From NCBI GenBank assembly GCA_036563505.1, contig DATCMH010000024.1, positions 62,001-126,000 of the forward strand: 64,000 nucleotides of DNA, in the 5' to 3' direction. Under the pieces are notes generated by a model, which was not told where the DNA came from, searched no databases, and saw only the letters and a list, made by a program, of their open reading frames with translations. The number at the start of each line of letters is the position of its first letter. Position 1 is the first letter of the stretch. Position numbers and translations under genes: made by a program. This stretch comes from DATCMH01 sp036563505 (lineage in GTDB: Bacteria; Pseudomonadota; Alphaproteobacteria; Rhizobiales; Beijerinckiaceae). Below are positions 25,591-32,535 of this stretch, piece by piece.

Positions 25591-27624
25591 TCAGTTGAGC
25601 GGGTCGCGTCCCGCCTCCCGCTCGCGGATGTAATCGTCGCTGGTGCGGGGCTTCGGGCGCGCCGGCATGGCGTGCGGGTCGAAGCTCTCGTTGACGACCA
25701 CCTCGACCCGGCAATCCTCGCACATCATCAACACGCGGACCCGGTCCTGGCCCGCATGGCCTGAGAACATCCAATGCTTGTCGGCGAGCTTCGAGACCAC
25801 GCGCTCGATGGCGCTCTTGGTGCCGAAGGGCTTGGCGCAGGCCACGCAGTGGAAGGGCTCCTCTTCCTTGATCAGCCGGCGCGGCTCGTCCCAGGCGGCG
25901 AAGTCGAGGCGCGGTTCGAGGGTGATGACCCGTTCCGGGCAGGTCGAGGCGCACAATCCGCACTGGACACAGAGCGATTCGGTGAAGCGGAGCATTGGGC
26001 GCTCCGGGTTGTCGGAGAGCGCGCCCGTGGGGCAGGCGGAGACACAGGACAGGCAGAGGGTACAGCCGTCGACCCGAACCTCGAGGCCGCCGAAGGGCGC
26101 GCCGGCGGCGAGCGGCACGCTGTCGACGGGCTCCGGCGCGGCCCGGTGAAGCTCGCGCATCGCGAGTTCGAGGACGCCGCGCTTGGCTCCCTGCGGCCGG
26201 AACCGGGACGGCGTCGGGCTCGCCCGACCGGGCACGGCGCGGTCGAGGGCAGCGCGCAGCGCGTCCGGATCGTCCGTCTCGATGATGCTCAGAACCGTCG
26301 AGCCGTAGCCGAGGCCGGCCAAGATCGTGCCAGCTGTCGCCACCACGCGGCGCAGGCCGAGGGGATCGTGCTTAGGGCGGGCCCGGGTGAGGAAGCGCAA
26401 GCCCGCCGCGCCGTAGGCGAAGGCCGCGGCGACGGCCTCCGGGCCGACCTGGGTCGCCTCGTTGACGGCAAGCGGCAGGACGTTGGCCGGCAGTCCGTCG
26501 CCGAAACGCGCCAGCGCGTCGATGAGGGGCGCGCCGTGCTCTTCGTCGTGAACGAGAACGATCGGTGCCGTGCCGCCCGCGTCGGCGTAGGTGAGAAGAA
26601 GCGTCCGCAAGCGCCGGAGCAGAGCGTCGGCGGCGGGCAACGCGTAGGACGCGGCGCCCGTCGGACAGGCCGCGGCGCAGCTGCCGCAGCCGGCACAGAC
26701 GGCGGGGTCGATGGCGACGACGTCGCCTACCGGGCTGATGGCGCCGGTCGGGCAGAGCTCCAGACAGCGCGTGCAGCCGGTGATCTTCGAGCGCGAATGG
26801 GCGCAGAGCTCCGCCTTGAAGTCGATGTAGCGCGGCTTGTCGAAGGTGCCGACGAGGTGAGCGGCCTCGCCGATCAGTCGCTCGATCGCGGCCGGGTCGC
26901 GCGGGTCGGCGCGCAGGTAGCCGGGGCGCAGCTCGTGGGCGGGAAAGAGTGGCGCGCCGCCCGACACGTCGAGGACAACGTCGCAGTTCGAAGTCGCCCC
27001 GTCCCGGGACGGCCCGAAGGCAAGCGCGCCGCGCGAGGACGGCGCCGCTTGCGCGAAGTCGTCGACCTTGAGCACGAAGGCGCCGAGATGCCCGGTGGCG
27101 CCAGCGATCGTGCCTTGGAACACGGGGTAGGCGTTGGTCCGCGGCGGGGCGATGGGCTGAGGCCGCGACAGCAGCACCGTGATGTCGAGGTGGTCCGCGA
27201 GGCGCTTGGCCACCTCGAGCGCTGTCTCGTCGCGGCCGTAGATCAGGGCGACGCCCTGGCTCTCCAGCGTCACGAACGGCACCGGCGCGACCGGCTCCTG
27301 GGCGAGCTTGAGGAGCGCCGCCATCTTCGGCCCGGCGGAGATTGCCTGATCCGACCAGCCGGCCGCCTCCCGCACGTTGGCGAAGGCGACCCGGCCCGCC
27401 GCGCCGAGCTCCTCGGCCGCTTCCGCGAAGAGCGGCGCCTCCTGCGTGCAGCCGACCGTGATCACGCTCCCCGACGCCGCGATCTGCCGGAACCGGTCGA
27501 GCTCACTCCGGCAGAGCTGGGTGGCGGTCTCGACCCGGCCGCAGCCGCGCCGCAGCGCGCCCTCGTCGAGGGGCATCGTGCCCTCGCAGGAGCAGGCGAT
27601 GGTGATCCGGTCGGTGGCGTCCAT
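25591..27624 (-). CDS. Multi-cluster 4Fe-4S ferredoxin-type protein of the formate dehydrogenase region
   Basis: This 677-residue protein starts at MDATDRITIACSCEG (ATG complement at 27622-27624). Cysteine clusters in order: CTRCLELCPTGA and CAGCGSCAAACPTGA (~285-320), CTLCLSCVSACPTGA and CVQCGLCASTCP (~510-560), then two CxxC pairs (CVAC, CEDC) that look like a zinc ribbon. Between the clusters lie Rossmann-like segments. The open frame continues upstream to 30132 antisense to other genes, but that part has no homology. It resembles ferredoxin-type proteins encoded beside formate dehydrogenases in Hyphomicrobiales. A role in electron transfer or Fe-S/Mo enzyme maturation is inferred. No membrane anchor or signal peptide is visible. 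Confidence 0.88.
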   Translation of the reverse strand: MDATDRITIACSCEGTMPLDEGALRRGCGRVETATQLCRSELDRFRQIAASGSVITVGCTQEAPLFAEAAEELGAAGRVAFANVREAAGWSDQAISAGPKMAALLKLAQEPVAPVPFVTLESQGVALIYGRDETALEVAKRLADHLDITVLLSRPQPIAPPRTNAYPVFQGTIAGATGHLGAFVLKVDDFAQAAPSSRGALAFGPSRDGATSNCDVVLDVSGGAPLFPAHELRPGYLRADPRDPAAIERLIGEAAHLVGTFDKPRYIDFKAELCAHSRSKITGCTRCLELCPTGAISPVGDVVAIDPAVCAGCGSCAAACPTGAASYALPAADALLRRLRTLLLTYADAGGTAPIVLVHDEEHGAPLIDALARFGDGLPANVLPLAVNEATQVGPEAVAAAFAYGAAGLRFLTRARPKHDPLGLRRVVATAGTILAGLGYGSTVLSIIETDDPDALRAALDRAVPGRASPTPSRFRPQGAKRGVLELAMRELHRAAPEPVDSVPLAAGAPFGGLEVRVDGCTLCLSCVSACPTGALSDNPERPMLRFTESLCVQCGLCASTCPERVITLEPRLDFAAWDEPRRLIKEEEPFHCVACAKPFGTKSAIERVVSKLADKHWMFSGHAGQDRVRVLMMCEDCRVEVVVNESFDPHAMPARPKPRTSDDYIREREAGRDPLN

Positions 27625-27696
27625 GGCGCTGGTCCTGAGCCCTTGGAGGCGTTTCGCCACGCCTCTCGCACTTGTTGAGCACTCATCTATACTGGA
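27625..27696. promoter_or_regulatory. Divergent promoter region, ferredoxin gene / ligase-like gene
   Basis: This 72-bp spacer separates the starts of two divergent genes and is the only place for promoters serving both. The plus strand contains CTTGTTGAG at 27671-27679 and TATACT at 27688-27693, but the spacing is not that of a normal sigma-70 pair. If translation of the plus-strand gene begins at the second ATG (27754), TATACT could be a -10 element. Confidence 0.35.
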
Positions 27697-28506
27697 ATGG
27701 TTCAAAAGCGCGACCTGTCGTCCGGTCGCAAGGGAAAACCCTCGCTCACGCCCATGCTGGCCCGGTCCGCCGATCCCCTCCGCCGCAGCCTCGACCTGCC
27801 GCCACCCTACGAACTCGTGATGCTGCGCGAATCGGGCGACGCGCATGCCCGCGCCTGCGCCCTGGCGCCCGAGAAAGGTGCCGGCACCCTCGTCGTCGTC
27901 GGCCGCTACGACCTCGTCGAGTTCGCCGTCGTCCTCGAGCCGGAGGAGCCGCTCGCCGGCGCGCGGCGCGCCTTCTACGCCGGCATGGCGGCGGTGGCCG
28001 ACGCCATCGCGGCCCATTGTCCGCCGGAGAAGACGCTGGCGATCCGTTTTCCCGACACCTTCGTCTTCGACGGCGCCCGGGTCGGCGGCGCGCGGCTTGC
28101 CTGGCCGGAGGCCTGCGCCGAGGACGCGGTGCCGGACTGGCTCGTCTTCTCCGCCATGATCACCGCCGCCCGCGTCGGCCTCGACGAGGCGGGCTTCGCC
28201 CCGGGCTCCACCTCGCTGGAGGAGGAGGGTTTTGAAGGCGGGGGGCAGGCCCTGGTGGAGAGCTTCTCGCGCCACCTGATGGTCCATCTCGACGCCTGGG
28301 CCGAGCGGGGTTTTCGCCCGGTGGGTGAGGCCTATCTCGAACGCCTGCCGAAGGAGCGCGCCGCCGACCAGCGCCTCGTCGACGGGAACGGCGACGTCCT
28401 CGTGCGTCCCGGCGGGGGCGGCGGCCAGACGCAACGCCTCGCGCTTGAGCCAGCGCTCGCCATGCCGTCCTGGATCGACCCCGTTTCCGGCGCGCCGAAG
28501 CTTTGA
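27697..28506 (+). CDS. Biotin/lipoate protein ligase-like protein of the formate dehydrogenase cluster
   Basis: A 269-residue protein (ATG 27754 would give 250). The central part IRFPDTFVFDGARVGGARLAWPE resembles the biotin/lipoate ligase core in which WPNDhhhxGxKhxGhL binds the substrate, but the catalytic Lys is not clearly kept. The C-terminal half has LVESFSRHLMVHLDAWAERGFRPV, as in biotin-ligase-like proteins. It begins a run of tightly packed plus-strand genes (BPL-like, DUF6505, DUF6352, DUF3305, DUF3306) leading to formate dehydrogenase. The substrate is unknown; binding of a cofactor or modified lysine is a guess. Confidence 0.72.
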   Translation: MVQKRDLSSGRKGKPSLTPMLARSADPLRRSLDLPPPYELVMLRESGDAHARACALAPEKGAGTLVVVGRYDLVEFAVVLEPEEPLAGARRAFYAGMAAVADAIAAHCPPEKTLAIRFPDTFVFDGARVGGARLAWPEACAEDAVPDWLVFSAMITAARVGLDEAGFAPGSTSLEEEGFEGGGQALVESFSRHLMVHLDAWAERGFRPVGEAYLERLPKERAADQRLVDGNGDVLVRPGGGGGQTQRLALEPALAMPSWIDPVSGAPKL

Positions 28507-28510
28507 CGCC

Positions 28511-29071
28511 ATGCTGAAGCTGCCGCGGACGCTCCGCCTCGACCCTTCCGACACCTTCGTCTTCGAGCACGCCGCCGAGCCCGGAGAATGGGCCGTGCCC
28601 GGCTCCTTCCTGTTCTGGGACGTCGACCTCGAAACCATGCCACCGAAGCGCCGCGCCGCTTTCCGCGCCGGCTTCCTGGGGCTGTCGAGCTTCGGCTTCT
28701 CGACCCTCGTCGTGGTGAGCGAAGCCCGCGCGGACGAGCGCGAGGCGGCCGTAGCACTGCTTTCGCGCCACCTCACGGAGCGTTTCGGCGCGCCCGACGA
28801 GGCGGCGGCGCGGGCGGCGGCCGAGGAGGAGATCGCCTTCGCCACCTCTCTCTGCCACCATCCGGAAGGCACCGTGCTGGCGCTCCATCGCAGCGTGGAA
28901 GAGGGCGCCGTGCGCGAGCGGTTCCGCACCCTCCAGCGCCGCGAACCGGCAGCGGGCGGCGCGGATCGCTTGCACGCCCAGGCCCGCGCCTTCGAATTCG
29001 TGGAAGTCGAGGACGAGCCCGAGGAGCGGGTCGATCTCGCGGGTCTGATCGAAGGGGAGGGGCGGCGCTGA
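28511..29071 (+). CDS. DUF6505-type conserved protein
   Basis: This 186-residue soluble protein begins MLKLPRTLRLDPSDTFVFEHAAEPGEW and contains FLFWDVDLETMPPKRRAAFRAGFLG. I recognise it as the DUF6505-type neighbour of formate dehydrogenases; function is not known. There is no signal peptide, transmembrane segment or metal motif apart from a CHHP patch near residue 117. It starts 4 bp after the previous stop, and its TGA overlaps the next ATG, so translation is coupled on both sides. Confidence 0.68.
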   Translation: MLKLPRTLRLDPSDTFVFEHAAEPGEWAVPGSFLFWDVDLETMPPKRRAAFRAGFLGLSSFGFSTLVVVSEARADEREAAVALLSRHLTERFGAPDEAAARAAAEEEIAFATSLCHHPEGTVLALHRSVEEGAVRERFRTLQRREPAAGGADRLHAQARAFEFVEVEDEPEERVDLAGLIEGEGRR

Positions 29072-30075
29072 TGCCCGAGTTCTGGGTTTCCTCCGGCCAC
29101 CACCTCACCCGCCGCAGCGAGGGCGGCGGCCTCGTCCTGACGGACGAGCTCCTCCTCGCCTATCTCGCCCGTCCCGAGCTCTTGCCGCCCGAGGAGGCCT
29201 GCGACGCCGAGCGGGCGCTTCACGCGGCGCTGCTTGGCGATCCGCGCCGTCCCGTCGCGAGCGCCGAGGTCGCGGCCCTCGCCGACCCGGATGCCCGCGA
29301 GAACTGGAGCTTCATGCTCCGCTTCCGTGATCGACTCCTCGCCGCACCCACCGTCGAGGCGGCCTATCTCGACATCGCCCGCGAGCCTCAAGGCGTGCCG
29401 CCGCTCTTCCTCAACCAGCTCGTCCACCTGATCCTGCGCAACGCGCTCGACGGCTGCGACGACCCCTACGTGCTGCGCGCGGCGGAGCTGTTCTTCCGGC
29501 CGCAGCGGGTCTCGTTCCACGACGGCGCCGTGCTCCTGGCGGATGCCGAGCTCATCGACGCGCATGAGGCCGAGGCCGGCCGCTCGCCCCTCGTCGCCAT
29601 GCTCGGCAAGGACCCGGCGGCCGAGCTCGACGTGCTCGACGACGGCACGGCCTGGACCTACTGGAGCCGCTCCGACGCTTTCACGATGGCTCTCAACCTC
29701 GGCTCGAACCCCCGCAGCCGCGAGGGCCTGGCCCGGGTGATCGAAACCTGGACCCGGCACCTCCTCGGCGTGGCGACCACCGTCGAGCCGATCGCGAAGA
29801 TCGAGGACCGGGACTGGCGCTGGTTCGTCGGCCTTGACGCCGAGGCGACACGCATCGGCAACCAGCTCTGGCGCGGGCAGACTCCAAGCCCCGACGAGCA
29901 GGGGCAGGTCCTCGCCCTGTTCAAGCTCGCCTTCGCCGACGCTGCAGAGGCCGACCCGCGGGTGGGTGGGCGGCCGGTCTACCTCATCCTCGCCATGGAT
30001 CGGGACAAGACGGTGCGCGTGAAGCCGCAGAACCTGGTCACGGGATTGCCCCTCAAGCGGGCGAGGGCGGCGTGA
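29071..30075 (+). CDS. DUF6352-type conserved protein
   Basis: This 334-residue protein opens MPEFWVSSGHHLTRRSEGGGL and is largely helical, with LFLNQLVHLILRNALDGCDDPYVLRAAELFFRPQRVS and a Trp-rich stretch around TAWTYWSRSD. I recognise it as a DUF6352-type protein found with formate dehydrogenase genes. No enzymatic motif is visible. Tight coupling with the DUF6505 gene suggests they act together, possibly in maturation of the Mo enzyme (inference). Confidence 0.7.
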   Translation: MPEFWVSSGHHLTRRSEGGGLVLTDELLLAYLARPELLPPEEACDAERALHAALLGDPRRPVASAEVAALADPDARENWSFMLRFRDRLLAAPTVEAAYLDIAREPQGVPPLFLNQLVHLILRNALDGCDDPYVLRAAELFFRPQRVSFHDGAVLLADAELIDAHEAEAGRSPLVAMLGKDPAAELDVLDDGTAWTYWSRSDAFTMALNLGSNPRSREGLARVIETWTRHLLGVATTVEPIAKIEDRDWRWFVGLDAEATRIGNQLWRGQTPSPDEQGQVLALFKLAFADAAEADPRVGGRPVYLILAMDRDKTVRVKPQNLVTGLPLKRARAA

Positions 30076-30093
30076 TGACCGTCCACCAACCTT

Positions 30094-30211
30094 GTCATTC
30101 CGGGGCGCGCGAAGCGCGAGCCCGGAATCCACGACTGGGTGAGACGCCAGCCGCAGCCGCTCACCCGGTCATGGATTCCGGGCTCTCGGCTACGCCGAGC
30201 CCCGGAATGAC
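30094..30211. repeat. Family A long palindrome, copy 3
   Basis: It starts GTCATTCCGGGGCGCGCG and ends CGAGCCCCGGAATGAC, with inner GAGCCCGGAATCCACGACTGG and CATGGATTCCGGGCTC. It separates two co-directional genes of the formate cluster, so it may form a processing or partial termination site between DUF6352 and DUF3305. Confidence 0.85.
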
Positions 30212-30231
30212 ACGCCAAGAGCGGAGACCGA

Positions 30232-30747
30232 ATGCCCCGTGAATTCATCGAGGTCGGCGTGGTCGTCACCCGGCGGCGGCTGAACAACCCTTGGGTCGAC
30301 GCGGCCTGGGCGCCGAGTGCCGTGCTGCCGGCCGCCCCCGCCGTCGCGGCCTGGACGTCGCTCGGGGCGACGGAGGGGGAAGAGACCTTCTACGCCGGCG
30401 CGTTTGCGCTGGAGCTGCATTCCGGCGAGACCTCGCATTATCGCGACAACCTCGTCTCCGCCCGGCCCTCCCTCTGGGTGGCCCTGCGTCCGACGGGCGG
30501 CGACGAGGTCGAGGTCGCGGCGGTGACGGCCGACCCCTACGAGGGCGAGGCGCTGGCCGAGACCATGGGACAGGCGGTCGAGGCGCTGCCGATGCCGGCC
30601 GAGATCCAGGAGCGGATCGAGGCGTTCTTCGCCGCCTTCCACGTCGAGCGGCCCTTCTTCAAGCGCCAGCGCAATCGGGCCGACCCGGAAACGCTGGCGC
30701 ATCGCGGACCGATCGTCGGGCGCAGGGAGGCGGAGGACCAGACATGA
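30232..30747 (+). CDS. DUF3305-family protein
   Basis: This 171-residue protein begins MPREFIEVGVVVTRRRLNNPWVD, and the conserved features VVTRRRLNNPW and LWVALRPTGGDE match DUF3305. It contains a Tyr-Arg patch SGETSHYRDNL and ends PFFKRQRNRADPE. The family occurs beside formate dehydrogenase genes in proteobacteria and has no assigned activity. Its stop overlaps the following ATG. Confidence 0.8.
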   Translation: MPREFIEVGVVVTRRRLNNPWVDAAWAPSAVLPAAPAVAAWTSLGATEGEETFYAGAFALELHSGETSHYRDNLVSARPSLWVALRPTGGDEVEVAAVTADPYEGEALAETMGQAVEALPMPAEIQERIEAFFAAFHVERPFFKRQRNRADPETLAHRGPIVGRREAEDQT

Positions 30748-31379
30748 GCGACGGCTTCCTCGCCCGCTGGTCGCGGCGCAAGCGCGAGATCGAGACGAGC
30801 GTCCCTCAGGCGACGACGCCCACGCCCGAGCTTGCCTCCAATACCGCGCCGCCGCTGGAGCCCGAGGCGCCCCTCGCCACCGATGAGGAGATCGCGGCGG
30901 CGCTGGCCGAACTGCCGCCGATCGACGCGCTGACGCCGGAGACGGACGTCACCGGCTTCCTGCGCCGCGAGGTGCCGGAGGCGCTGCGCAACGCGGCCCT
31001 TCGCAAGGTCTGGGCGCTCGACCCGGCGATCCGCGACTTCGTCAACGACGCCCGGGAATACGCCTTCGACTACAACACGCCCGGCGGGGCGCCAGGCTAC
31101 GGGCCGCTCGACCCGGGCGACGACGTGGCGGCGATGGTGGAGCGCGTCTTCGGCGGCTCGCCGCGGCCCGTGCCGCCGGAGGAGGCGCCTCCGCAGCCGG
31201 CCGAGCCGCCCGCCGAAGCGGCGGCCGAGGTCTCACCGGACGAGCCGGACGGCGAGGCTGATGCGGTCGCGACGGCGTCCTTGCCAGCGCCGGAGGAACG
31301 CGACGCCCTCCCACTCCCCGCCTTGGAGCCGGAGCCCGCCGTGCCGGTGCGGCGTCATGGCAGAGCTTCCCCAGCCTGA
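30744..31379 (+). CDS. DUF3306-family protein
   Basis: This 211-residue protein begins MSDGFLARWSRRKREIE, a typical DUF3306 opening. A conserved block VTGFLRREVPEALRNAALRKVWALDPAIRDFVNDAREYAFDYN lies in the middle. The C-terminal third is low-complexity Pro/Glu/Ala and probably disordered. The conserved helix with LRKVWALDPAIRDFVG-like text marks the family. It pairs with DUF3305 in many formate dehydrogenase loci; function unknown. Confidence 0.8.
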   Translation: MSDGFLARWSRRKREIETSVPQATTPTPELASNTAPPLEPEAPLATDEEIAAALAELPPIDALTPETDVTGFLRREVPEALRNAALRKVWALDPAIRDFVNDAREYAFDYNTPGGAPGYGPLDPGDDVAAMVERVFGGSPRPVPPEEAPPQPAEPPAEAAAEVSPDEPDGEADAVATASLPAPEERDALPLPALEPEPAVPVRRHGRASPA

Positions 31380-31397
31380 AATCATTCCAAAGTGGGA

Positions 31398-31425
31398 TTG
31401 CCCAAGCTTCATAGCTTCGTACTAT
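31398..31425 (+). promoter_or_regulatory. Candidate sigma-70 promoter for the HTH-TorD/formate dehydrogenase genes
   Basis: TTGCCC at 31398-31403 and TACTAT at 31420-31425 are separated by 16 bp, each matching 4 of 6 consensus positions. The pair lies 61 bp before the ATG of the HTH-TorD gene in a locally less GC-rich spacer. The promoter is inferred; no transcription start is known. Confidence 0.45.
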
Positions 31426-31430
31426 GGAGC
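31406..31430. promoter_or_regulatory. Inverted repeat overlapping the promoter, candidate operator
   Basis: Arms GCTTCATAG (31406-31414) and CTATGGAGC (31422-31430) are reverse complements with one mismatch in nine and a 7-bp spacer. The repeat covers the candidate -10 box. A DNA-binding helix-turn-helix is encoded by the next gene, so autoregulation is the simplest reading, but this is inference. Confidence 0.5.
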
Positions 31431-31485
31431 CAGCACACGAAAAGACAGCCGATGAGCCGAACGGCCGCGAGCTGCTTGCCAAGGG

Positions 31486-32274
31486 ATGGGAATGCGCGAG
31501 AGCGGGGTGGACCTGGCGATCCGGGCCGCGGGTGGCGTGAGCGCGCTCGCGCGTCTCATCGGCGTCGCCCAACCGTCCGTGTCGAATTGGCAGCGCGTGC
31601 CGGCCGAGCGCGTCATCGCGATCGAGACCGCCACCGGCGTCTCCCGTTCCCTGCTTCGCCCCGACCTCTATCCGAGTGACATGACCGAGCCTGTCCAAGA
31701 GGTCGACGAGGTCGACCGCCTGCGCGCGCAGGAATACGGCCTGCTCGCGCTCCTCCTCGGGCGCGCCCCGACCGCCGAACTCCTGGAGCGTCTCGCCGCC
31801 CTGCGCGGCGACGCCACGCCGCTTGGCCTCGCGCATATCGCCCTCGCCGAAGCCGCCGAGGCGGCCGACGCCGACGGGCTGCAGCGCGAGTATTTCGACT
31901 TGTTCATCGGGCTCGGGCGCGGCGAGTTCTTGCCCTACGCCTCCTATTACCTCACCGGCTTCCTGCACGAGCGCCCGCTCGCCCGCGTCCGCGAGGATCT
32001 GGCCCGCCTCGGCCTCGAGCGCGGCGATGGCTCGCGCGACCCGGAGGATCATGTCGCCTTCCTGTGCGAGGTCATGGGCGGCCTCGCCGAGCGCCGCTTC
32101 GGCGACGGCGACGCGGACGAACGGCGCTTCTTCGAGCGGCATCTCAAGCCCTGGGCGGCGCGGTTCTTCGCCGACCTCGAGGTGTCGCAGCGCGCCTCTT
32201 TTTACAAAGCGGTCGGCCGGGTCGGACGGCTGTTCATCGAAATCGAAACGGAAGCCTTCGCGATCGACGCCTGA
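31486..32274 (+). CDS. Helix-turn-helix domain fused to a TorD-family molybdoenzyme chaperone
   Basis: In this 262-residue protein residues ~8-60 form a Cro/YdaS-like HTH: AIRAAGGVSALARLIGVAQPSVSNWQ, then RVPAERVIAIETATGVSRSLLRPDLYP. Residues ~75-262 are TorD-like (all-helical, with LQREYFDLFIGLGRGEFLPYASYYLTGFLHERPLA and DPEDHVAFLCEVMGGLAE). TorD-type chaperones bind the apo molybdoenzyme and its Tat leader until the cofactor is loaded. ATG codons at 31486 and 31492 both fit; AAGGGA precedes them. It lies just ahead of the formate dehydrogenase genes. The fusion suggests a chaperone that reports its client status to DNA. Confidence 0.87.
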   Translation: MGMRESGVDLAIRAAGGVSALARLIGVAQPSVSNWQRVPAERVIAIETATGVSRSLLRPDLYPSDMTEPVQEVDEVDRLRAQEYGLLALLLGRAPTAELLERLAALRGDATPLGLAHIALAEAAEAADADGLQREYFDLFIGLGRGEFLPYASYYLTGFLHERPLARVREDLARLGLERGDGSRDPEDHVAFLCEVMGGLAERRFGDGDADERRFFERHLKPWAARFFADLEVSQRASFYKAVGRVGRLFIEIETEAFAIDA

Positions 32275-32318
32275 GGCGTCGAGCGCGGGGACATGCGGGC
32301 CTCTAAGGAGAGCGGACC

Positions 32319-32522
32319 ATGACGACGAAGACCACGAAACCGGTGGACCGGCGCGGCTTCCTGCGCGCCGTGGGCGGCGCCTCGACCGTCGCCGTCGCTG
32401 CCGTCGCGACGCCCCTGAGCTCGACCCCGGCCGAGGCCTACGACCCGGGCGCGGCCGAGACCAAGTCCCGCTACCGCGAGACCGACCACGTCAAAGCCTT
32501 CTACCGGACCAACCGGTACTGA
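32319..32522 (+). CDS. Formate-dehydrogenase-region Tat-signal small protein
   Basis: This 67-residue protein has the twin-arginine signal DRRGFLRAVGG followed by a hydrophobic stretch and ends DPGAAETKSRYRETDHVKAFYRTNRY. I recognise the small formate-dehydrogenase-region Tat-target family. Its role is not known; it may ride the Tat pathway with the large subunit or stabilise the complex. AAGGAGAG precedes the ATG. Only 13 bp separate its stop from the alpha-subunit start. Confidence 0.85.
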   Translation: MTTKTTKPVDRRGFLRAVGGASTVAVAAVATPLSSTPAEAYDPGAAETKSRYRETDHVKAFYRTNRY

Positions 32523-32535
32523 GAGGGGATCCCCG

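Noticed and set aside
27625..30132. Upstream extension of the minus-strand ferredoxin frame to 1,513 residues.
   Set aside because: It is antisense to the densely packed plus-strand genes and has no family motif; in very GC-rich DNA the antisense frame lacks stops by chance. The protein starts naturally at MDATDRITIACSCEG (27624).
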